Assembly (NCBI RefSeq): GCF_029227915.1 | Contig: NC_079889.1 | Coordinates: forward strand, 10,974,001 to 11,038,000 | From: Hydractinia symbiolongicarpus | Taxonomy: Eukaryota > Cnidaria > Hydrozoa > Anthoathecata > Hydractiniidae | Length of the DNA stretch: 64,000 bases | Reading direction: 5' to 3' | In this document: positions 55,318-64,000 of the stretch, piece by piece | Layout: each line of letters starts with the position of its first letter | Numbering within the stretch: the stretch's first letter is position 1 | Made by a program: the position numbers and the translations under genes | The notes under the pieces: model-generated | Told to the model about the DNA's origin: nothing | Databases searched by the model: none | The model's input: the letters and a program-made list of their open reading frames with translations, nothing else

Positions 55318-56111
55318 CTAAAATACAAAATATCGTAACATATTTCAACATCAGTAAAAATTTGCTTTTCTGCGTTTTAGGGGCCTAGGTCGGATTATTT
55401 AGGAACAGGTTTATGTTGTGATTGAAACGTGGCATTTTTATGCGCAATATATTGTTATACTTCCATCTCTTTTAGTAAAATGTCATACTGTAGTCCTAAA
55501 GTTTAAAGTATATTTTAAGCAACCTCGTTCTCAGGGCAGTTTCTATTTTTAATTAATTTGATATCGGTCCGTAAGGTACATTTTAGGCTGGAGAGATGTG
55601 GCCTTCCTAGTTACTTAATACGAAAGATGTTTATAAATTTATAATCTTGTTTCTTCAACTGTCAACCTAAGGCTACAGCTCAACAGTAAAGTCATTTCAC
55701 CCCCTGCATTGAGATGACTCATATCAACAATTCAAACAACCCTTAGGGACGAGGGTGCTAGCAATCCTAGCTGTGTTATTGACATCAATTTAATATTATT
55801 GACGTCATTTTAACGTTTTGGCGTCAATGTGCGACCTCATTCGTCCGCAAGAGTTACAGCCAGTTCATGTTTTTCTTAGAACCTGTTTTTTCGTGAAATC
55901 TGTATTAAAATGTGGTTAGGACTATTTTCGCACTTCGAAGAAAAACTATCGTTTCAAGATGGAGGTGTTCCCGTATATATCCTTTCACTAGAGTCAGAAA
56001 GTTCACTAGATGCTCGTAAAGCCATGTTCGTTTTTGATGGTTTGGATGTTGTGAATGCCATTTTAAAAATCAATCTTGCTTTTGTGCAAAAAGAACGAAA
56101 TGCTAAACGAC

Positions 56112-56163
56112 TAACCTCGACCCTAGGACTTTTTTTCGTATAAGACAAAGAACCCGGGGTTGA
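56112..56163. mobile_element. Short CCTCGA-type MITE
   Basis: TAACCTCGACCCTAGG on the left and CCCGGGGTTG on the right, about 50 bp in all; degraded. Confidence 0.45.
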
Positions 56164-58232
56164 CTAAATGGCACTTTTGACTCTGAAGTGAAACCGATAT
56201 TTGTTCTTGTGACGTCAGAACAGTGTGACGTAATACCTATCCGCAGTGATTTAAAGTGTCACCAGCAACATATTATGAGAAGTCTATTGATCTTGCTTAT
56301 CTCTGTACCAAGACTGTACTTTCACATACCGTAAATCTTCGAACATAACCCCTGGGATGATACAAGCTGGACAGGGGTCTTTTAGGGTTCTTTGTGCGTG
56401 CAAACCCTGATGGGTTATTATGGCTTATTTCAACCGCGTCCCCCAGGGTCTTATGGCTCCTGCGCCGTTATTACGGAGTGACTTTATCAACAAGGCATAA
56501 TGCCCTGGAAACGAGATTGGCTTTCACTAACATTTACTACGCATTCTTGCGCCATCTTGTCTGGAAGTTATATTTATTTTCTTCTCCAATGGACCCATAA
56601 ACACGGAGGGGCTACGATAATAGCAATAGGTCTTAGAAAAGAGGGAGGGAGTATTCCGAGGTTTACGCTAAAGGATCCGCTCACAAAATGCGATAGAATA
56701 TTGGTAGCGGTCTCTTTCAGATTTACGCTGTATTTATGATTGTCAAGGAAATTAAAATGGCGTTTTAATTCCGAGTTTAATTAAAGAGACTGTTATTCTC
56801 ACGTGTAAAAATAATTTATTTGTGGTAATTACCTGATTAGTTTGCGAATAATAATTTTACATCGCTTAGCTGTTTTTATAACATACAAGTTTGATTCCTA
56901 TTATTTTCAATTAAATCCTTCTATATAAGCCTATAGAAAAATCCACGGGAATTGCCCGTCGTTTCTTGCAGCTACCATTTTGGCACGCAGACAGACACCC
57001 CTAGCCAATCCTTCCAAAATGCTGTGCCGTAAATAATAAATATAAAAATACTGAATAATCATTGATAGAGGGTAATGCAGGAAACATATGATTTGCAGAC
57101 GTCAAGTTAAGCTAAAACCAGATGTCCGGATCAAATACGTCAGACAAACAAAGAAAAACAACATTACAAAAGAAAGAAAAATAGTAATAATTAAACAACA
57201 AACCATTTTGTTATCACACCTTCACCTTGTTCCTTCAATGACAATATAAATTTATTTTCCTTCATTCTATTTATATAAAAATAAACTATTGTTCCACGCG
57301 TGTTGTTAATTACACACCCTGGCCCTGAATTTTGAAAAAGACGGGGGTAACAACTATTATTTTTATCAAAATAATATTCTAGCCGTAAATAGGTTTGGTA
57401 TAAAAACCTTTTGGACACTGAGATAAAAAAAGAGAGATGACAGGTAAGTGTCCTATTTGATATAAAAATAAGATTCAAATCTTTTATTTTGAAATATCAG
57501 CTTATCTGGTCCCCCCTTTTAAGATGGCAATACGGTGCTTATAATTTTATGATAACGAGTTGGTAATTAATTATACGCGTTTTAATTAACAACAAAATTT
57601 AAACAATAACATATGAGGTATCGAAACTCTAGCAGTGACGAGGAAAAAACATTGCAGGGGAACTAGAAGAAAATTATATGACAAAACATTTAAGTTCATT
57701 ATAAATAATTATGCTCAATTGAGACTGCGTCATTTCAAGTATTCTACTTGCATTTGATTGAGCAAATCGCCAATAACGTCACAATTGTTTTGGTGCGTAG
57801 CCATGGTAACAATAGCGAAACAACTAACTTAATCTCTAGGGCTTGTTATGTTTTTTTTTGAATTAAGACTTTTCATATATAAAAAAAACCAATAGGAACT
57901 GGGAAGGAGGTTGTTGGTCAACATAAATATTTGGTGGCAAGCGAAACTATCGAAAGAAATTTCAAATGATTTTATTGAAGTAATTTCTTTTGGGGAATGT
58001 ATTTGGCTGCAATCACCTCATTGTTCAAGAATTTGTCACAAGATGATGCAGCATAAAAACTTGTTTATTTGTCCATCGAAGATTAAAACACGTGTTAAAA
58101 ATCAGACAGACTTGAAACAGTGGGAGGGGAACTGTTACTTTCAGAAGGAGGAGAATTGATATTGATCAATTGATTATGTCTGACACGCCAGAGGAAATTT
58201 AAAAAAAATAAGCATAAGTATCGTATTAGTTC

Positions 58233-58317
58233 CAACCTCGTCCCTGTTCCCTCGTTCTCATTGTTATCCACTCCGTTATAACGGCTCAGGGACCACAAGA
58301 CCCTGGGGACGAGGTTG
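58233..58317. mobile_element. CCTCGT-type MITE
   Basis: CAACCTCGTCCCTG and CCCTGGGGACGAGGTTG are inverted ends; the interior shares CGGCTCAGGGACCACAAGAC with 48553-48655. Confidence 0.8.
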
Positions 58318-58428
58318 TTATTAGTTCATCTGAGGTTTCAGAATGTTGCATTTGGAGACGAGATCAGGATTTATAAGGTTTTTTTGGTGAAACAAACTAA
58401 TGATAAACGTTTGAGTGTCATTTATTGG

Positions 58429-58473
58429 ATGAATGAATGAATGAATGAATGAATGAATGAATGAATGAATGAA
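58429..58473. repeat. (TGAA)n microsatellite
   Basis: About eleven uninterrupted tetranucleotide units. Confidence 0.95.
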
Positions 58474-58526
58474 GCTTAAACCTGATGATATTCATAAAGG
58501 TAAATCTTATGGAAAAAGTACACCAT

Positions 58527-58629
58527 CAACCTCGTTCACAGGGCATTTTGATATTTTTATTAATTTCACAGCAGCGAATATTGGCCACCCCACAATGAGA
58601 GATCCCAAGAGATCCTTAGGATGAGGATG
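58527..58629. mobile_element. CCTCGT-type MITE
   Basis: CAACCTCGTTCACAGGGC at the left, CCTTAGGATGAGGATGG at the right. The interior GGCCACCCCACAATGAGAG resembles the 48553/58233 subgroup. Confidence 0.6.
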
Positions 58630-60844
58630 GTGCATCATTTCTTTTTAGAAGTTCAATCATGTGACTCAGGAATCATGTGATTATCTAAAAAAAAACAACA
58701 AAGGTTTACAAAGCAAGTCTTTTATAAGAAAGCGATTTTTTTTAATGAATCAAGAATGTATTTAAGAGTTCTCTTGTTCTGTTTTTTTTAGAGTTTCTCG
58801 TTGTAATTTGTGACATGCTCCAAAATGCCTCAACAAAATCAGATTTTAAAGCTTAAATTCTCGTATATCATTTTAACTATGTTTTTGTAATGCTTTTTTT
58901 CGACCACAAAATGTGTTAACGTGTTTGTTGTGTTGTGTATCAAATTGTTTTTGTAGTCTTTTTTCGTGGAATAATAATTGAGTGTCTTACTAAAATGCTG
59001 ACGTATGTTGATTACGCTAAAGTAACGCCCAACGTCCTCTACTGTTACGCCCACGTCATCAATTTTTAACCATAACGAACTCTACTTCTATCTCAATGAT
59101 CTCTACCTTAACCACTGGTGACCTTTACGACGCCAAACGCCCTCTACCATCACCTCTAACGATCTTTATATATATACAAGACGCGTAGTGTGTCAGCCAT
59201 CTTTTGTTTACTGATTGATTGTAAATTTTTATTGGTCTTACATTAAATTATCTCGCCTCGTGTTCACGCTGATAATTAATTAATTGACGTCATTTTTGAT
59301 TTTAGAGTTCCCAAATGTGTTGTGTTGTGTTATGTCATTGTTTGCACCATGAAAGTGAAAGAAATTCAAATTTACAATACTCATGTCAACACAGTTCCGC
59401 TTCCGTGCAAGTATAAAAAATATTAATTATAGTATATAAAAAACGCCATGTAGGCAACTGGTTGAGTTTTCGATATTGTCAACAACGGTGTGGCGGTTAA
59501 GACTGTGAAGAAAATCCATGGTTTGTGTACGTTCTTTCATGTTTGAGTGTTCTTTAACACTAACATTACCCCGTGAAAGAATAAAAAGAGGTTCGTCATG
59601 CGACCCAAGCACACAGCAGCCAGAAATAACCCAGAGCAGAAGAGTAAACACGGAAGCATTAGTTACAATTTTTGATGGTTTACTCCGCACTTTATTTTGT
59701 TGGTTATTAAAGCCATTGCAATCACAAGTAAAATAGAAAAGTTTTTTTGGTATATTTTCACGATTGCAGAGGCAAGCAATCTCGTCCCCTGAGCTCTTTG
59801 TGGTGAGCCACGAGGTTCCTTCTAAAAAGAGCGCTGGGAACAAGAATGCAGAAGCAACACCTAACAGATAATGTCAAACCGACACGACATTCTCATTGTC
59901 AACAAAGTCGATGTCAAATTTGCAATGTAGCAGGACATAGATTTTGTAGAAGGTATATAGTGCTGCGGTGAAAATGGTTTATTTACAAAGAAGATAGTGA
60001 AACATTTAAACGGTTTAGTAATTACAATCGCATTAAAAACATCTAAACCGTACATTAAAAACCGCGGATGACGTTCTTTTATCCCTCTTATATAATTCCT
60101 ACCGTTAACTTCCATTACGTGGTGTAACTGCTCTGATATAATGTTGACAGCGCGTTTAAAATGAGGCGTAGCTCATTTTATTGATAGTGCGTTAATCGTG
60201 CTTTTACGGGGACTTAATCGAAGTTGCGGTTTCACGAAAACAAAAACTAACAATGCGGCGATGTGACGCTAAAAAAGAAAAACACGTTTTAGAGTTTTGT
60301 TTAACAAAAACGTGCTTTCTAATCCATTTAGCGGAGAGATGAAGAAGAGTAATGTTCCAACCCTGTCTAATAAAGCGGTGTTGTTTTAGAGGTTAACATG
60401 TTTCCTTATTTCCAGACTTCTCCCTAGAGCTGTTATCACAAGATGGCTTTAAAAGGCATTACACTCTATATTTCCTTTAAACAATAACTATACGCTATTT
60501 CTTTATTAAGAACATGCTTATAAGAATATCAGGCTGGGATTTTAGGTTAAAAAAACAAAACAAAATGTATTTATTGTGTAGAACAATAAAGAAAAAAGAA
60601 TGATGGCCAGCCTGGTTAGTCAGGTATGTATTGATATATTGATTATAGCAATGTTTAACCTTTTACAGAAGGTGCCGATAGTGTGAAACTATTTCATAGA
60701 TTTTTAAGGTTTTTAAATAAAAAATTAAAAGGCCATTCATAGCATATCCACAATTCACCGTTTTCGTTATTTTAACATTCACAACGCATTATAGCAGTTA
60801 ATAATAATTACTATTACCATATGAACATCTGAACGCTAAAATGA

Positions 60845-60955
60845 TTTGATATATACTAGTCGTTCCCCCGTGGAAAAATCCACAGGTTCGCCTGTCCTTT
60901 TTATACTGCACTGCGCGCTTGTCGCTACTTGCGCAGCTAAGCTACCATTTTTCGT
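60845..60955 (+). repeat. Hairpin-headed repeat preceding the (ACAG)n array
   Basis: ACTAGTCGTTCCCCCGTGG then AAAAATCCACAGG, followed by GTCCTTTTTATAC and GCTACCATTTTTCGTGACAG, as in the copies at 52572 and 52668. The copy runs directly into the microsatellite. Confidence 0.75.
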
Positions 60956-61442
<487 letters not shown>

Positions 61443-61605
61443 GTATTAGAATAGAGATTATAGAATAGCGTATAAAGAAATTATTTAACTTTTACTGAAT
61501 AATGAATTTGTTTCAGACTTTTTAAAACCTTCGTGAAAGGATATGTAGAAGTATTAGTCTACATAGAATAAAACTTCTACTAGTTTTAACAAGTAGCTGT
61601 TGATT

Positions 61606-61800
61606 AGTAACTCAGTCAGTAGAGTGCTGGACTCATAGCCAATACGTTGTAGAAGTGATCCCAACGAGACGGGAACGATGACTTAAGTCGTTTCCCTCGT
61701 TCAAAGATCTCTAGAGGGATGTAGGAATGTTACAGGAGCTGTATGCAAAGCGTTTTGCTAGCCCTGACACGTGTTTATACAGTATGAGATGAGGGTGGTA
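61606..61800 (+). repeat. tRNA-derived SINE-like sequence (family 3)
   Basis: TAGTAACTCAGTCAGTAGAGTG is an A-box-like head and GTTGTAGAAGTGATCCCAAC a weak B box. A non-tRNA body follows. Boundaries and family are uncertain. Confidence 0.4.
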
Positions 61801-62191
61801 CTGATGACCAAAGCAAAAAAAATTAAATACCGTCAGAATCAGTCAGATTCTTAGTTACCCCATAACCAGGGCTTTTTAGTTTTTTATAATTGGAAGGAAC
61901 ATGCAACAAAATTGCGTTACAAGGGATTTTTTATGTCCATGATATATGTAAGCGTAGAAGAGCCCTTGAAACAAAGTTGCGTCAGAAAAGCACAAACCCC
62001 GCAATATTTGTTTTAGATAAATTTTAAAGTAAATGTGTTCTGCTTGGCAACTGATCTTGTCATTTTCTTTTCCTGTTTATCATTGGCGACAAAGGTCAAG
62101 ACATGGCCCCCACATTTGGAGAAAATAATGAATTCGATGGGATAAACGAAACATGGAAGATTAGGTGGAAATGTTCCACATTACCAACAAT

Positions 62192-62398
62192 GCAGACGTC
62201 AACTATATAGCAGACGTCAACGATATAGCAACCGTCAATGATATAGCAAACGTAAACCAAATAGCAGACGTCAACAATATAGAAGACGTCAACGACATAG
62301 TAGACGTCAACAATATAGTAGGCGTCAATGATGTAGCACCCTTCAACGATATAGCAGACGTCAATGATATAGCACCCGTCAACGATATAGCAGACGTA
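62192..62398 (+). repeat. 18-bp minisatellite inside gag remnant
   Basis: About eleven imperfect units of AGACGTCAACGATATAGC. They encode DVNDIA-like hexapeptides on plus and stay open on the minus strand too. It separates the gag start from the next gag remnant. Confidence 0.9.
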
Positions 62399-63892
62399 GA
62401 AAAGAAAAGAGTGATTTTGCCGAGCGGTTGCGGCGCGAAGACGTACAACCTTTTCAAGGGTTTTTGTAACACTAAACAAACCCAGCCATTTGAGCTACAC
62501 CACACTGGTTGAAACGATTAAGCGACATGAGAATTTAACGCTCCACCTAATAGCCAAACGTTTTCGGTTTAACCTTCATCAACAAGGCTTCTTCTTCTGT
62601 TAAACCAATCGTGGTAAAGATAGTCTTTAGTGGACTCGAAGACGAATATGGAGATTGACACAAGCACTTCGATGACAGTAGTCGGCGAGAACGTTTTTAA
62701 TTTAATTGACCATGACAACAAATCTGTGAAGTTGATACCCAGCAAGGTGAAATTAAAAACGTACACTGGGGAGCGTGTTAATTCTTCTGGTGAAACTGAT
62801 GTTTGTTTTAGGGGACAATTCCATGAAATGACTTTAATAGTGATCCCAAAGGACGGCCGAAGCTTAATGGGGCGAAACTGGTTTCTCAAGATGAGATTAG
62901 ATTGGCTTGAACTTTCAATGTTAATGTCAACTGTGTTGATAAAACGAAACTTAATAACATTTTGAATCAGTATAAAGATGTTTTTAGTCCTGGATTAGGC
63001 AAACTTAAAGATACGAAAATTAAGATCGATCTGAAGGCAAATGTGTCACCACGATACTGCAAAGTACAACCCGTACGCTATGCCCTAAGAACGAATGTTG
63101 AAAGTGAACTCGACAGACTTGTATCTAAGAGTATTCTTAAAGCGGTAGAAGTTTCTGAGTGGGCAAACCCGTAGTTGCAGCCATTGAGGATGATGGTAGT
63201 GTCCAATTGTGTTATGATTATAAACAAACCATCAATAAGGAGGCGAAATGTGATAACTACCCAATACCAAAAACTGACGAGAATGAGATAAGTGAATAAG
63301 ATGTGATCCATCGTGGATTACTAGACCCACTGGGATTTTTCAGGGGGGAAATGCATCAACAACTTGGATATAACCTTGGAGTGAAGGTGCGAGTGGATGA
63401 CATGCTGCTTTCAATAAGGATGACAAGGAACATATACAAACACTGAACGAAGTGCTGAAAATAATTCACGAAAGCGGTATAAAACAACAAAAAATAATGT
63501 AAATATGTTTTCTTTCCAGATAAAGTAATTTTTATTGGCTTCAAGGTAAATAACTGAAAATTGACCGAACGTATTGATAACTTATTGAATGACTCTGCAC
63601 CAATGAATTCTTCTGAATTAACGTCGTTTTTAGGTATGCTTAGCAGTGATGCTGTGTTGTCTCACGAAATGCCTAACAAGACGGAACGACCAATCGCCAA
63701 CTCCTTGAGAACTATGATACAGGTGGAACGGAACGGAACGGAAATACTCACAGGTTGAGAAGAAAGTATTGTCGCTAGTGTATGGAATTAAAAATTTCTA
63801 TCAGTAACTGTTAGGTTGACACTTGAAGATTTTGATTGACCACAAGTGGTTGTTGGGTATACTTGCAGAGGAAAAAAGATTCCACAGTTGCC

Positions 63893-64000
63893 AGCCTCTC
63901 GAATTGAAAGATGGACGTTAACATTGCCAGCCTCTCAAATTGAAAGATGGGCGTTAACATTGCCAGCCTCTTGAATCGAAAAATAGGCGTTAACATTGTA
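63893..64000 (+). repeat. 36-bp tandem repeat at the right edge
   Basis: Three units starting TTGCCAGCCTCT and ending GCGTTAACA-like. They lie in the RNase H-like part of the retroelement, so a 12-residue piece is tripled. It may continue past the window. Confidence 0.85.

Larger units (their letters stand above)
62103..64000 (+). pseudogene. Decayed Ty3/Gypsy-type LTR retrotransposon gag-pol, runs off right edge
   Basis: ATTGGCGACAAAGG just upstream (62082-62095) resembles the start of the internal region in invertebrate Gypsy elements. Remnants in order: gag N-terminus from 62103 (MAPTFGENNEFDG); more gag from about 62411 (GAKTYNLFKGFC, then shifted frames); an aspartic protease region with IDTSTS instead of the usual DTG/DSG active site and a SLMGRNW end (about 62640-62910); RT with SEWANP at 63150-63175, then stops; a damaged catalytic site reading RVDDML near 63395; and RNase H-like DHKWLLGI-type sequence near 63838. 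Multiple stops and frameshifts mean it cannot encode a working polyprotein. No LTR was identified. Confidence 0.8.

Noticed and set aside
55910-56148. Frames containing GLDVVNAIL (plus) and a similar GLDVFNAI (minus, near 60045)
   Set aside because: The resemblance is short and in AT-rich DNA; no splice sites or family support it.
59427-59843. Minus-strand frame of 138 residues with a hydrophobic stretch (VFTLLLWVISGCCVLG)
   Set aside because: No recognised family, no convincing splice or start context, and it overlaps a degraded CCTCGT-type repeat.
62203-62505. Two minus-strand frames of 100-127 residues
   Set aside because: They are the antisense of the 18-bp gag minisatellite.

Overview
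The window looks like an AT-rich animal genome. It has spliceosomal introns, small exons and many old DNA transposons. The gene content (active-type dihydropyrimidinase, Shab-like K+ channel, sphingosine-1-phosphate lyase, TMEM107, RPS11, Kolobok transposon) and the repeat style suggest a cnidarian, possibly a hydrozoan; the taxon is an inference.

Layout: (1) 461-8745, minus: 18 exons of sphingosine-1-phosphate lyase, running off the left edge. (2) 12266-16171, minus: five small exons of the ciliary transition-zone protein TMEM107. (3) 22482-35606, plus: dihydropyrimidinase with all metal ligands. It has a candidate short first exon at 22482 and a large in-phase exon (24774-26129) coding about 450 low-complexity residues. 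(4) 46917-47964, plus: ribosomal protein S11; a candidate first exon lies about 9 kb upstream at 38022. (5) 39640-44166: an apparently intact Kolobok (T2-like) transposon with perfect 26-bp inverted ends and TTAA target duplication. It encodes a THAP/DDE transposase and, convergently, a stand-alone P2X7-ballast-domain protein. It sits inside a decayed LINE that is also split by a tRNA-derived SINE. (6) 49572-52525, plus: Shab/Kv2-type K+ channel in two exons. (7) 53494-55317, minus: secreted, furin-site-containing cysteine-rich factor, probably a cystine-knot cytokine. (8) 62103-64000, plus: decayed Ty3/Gypsy retrotransposon with a minisatellite inside gag.

Intergenic and intronic DNA is filled with short inverted-repeat elements of the 'AACCTCGTCCCCAGGG' type, at least two SINE families, TTAA- and TA-flanked MITEs, hairpin-headed repeats, and a very long perfect (ACAG)n array at 60956-61442. 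Exon boundaries were read by eye from splice signals, phase continuity and family conservation. No alignment or search was run.
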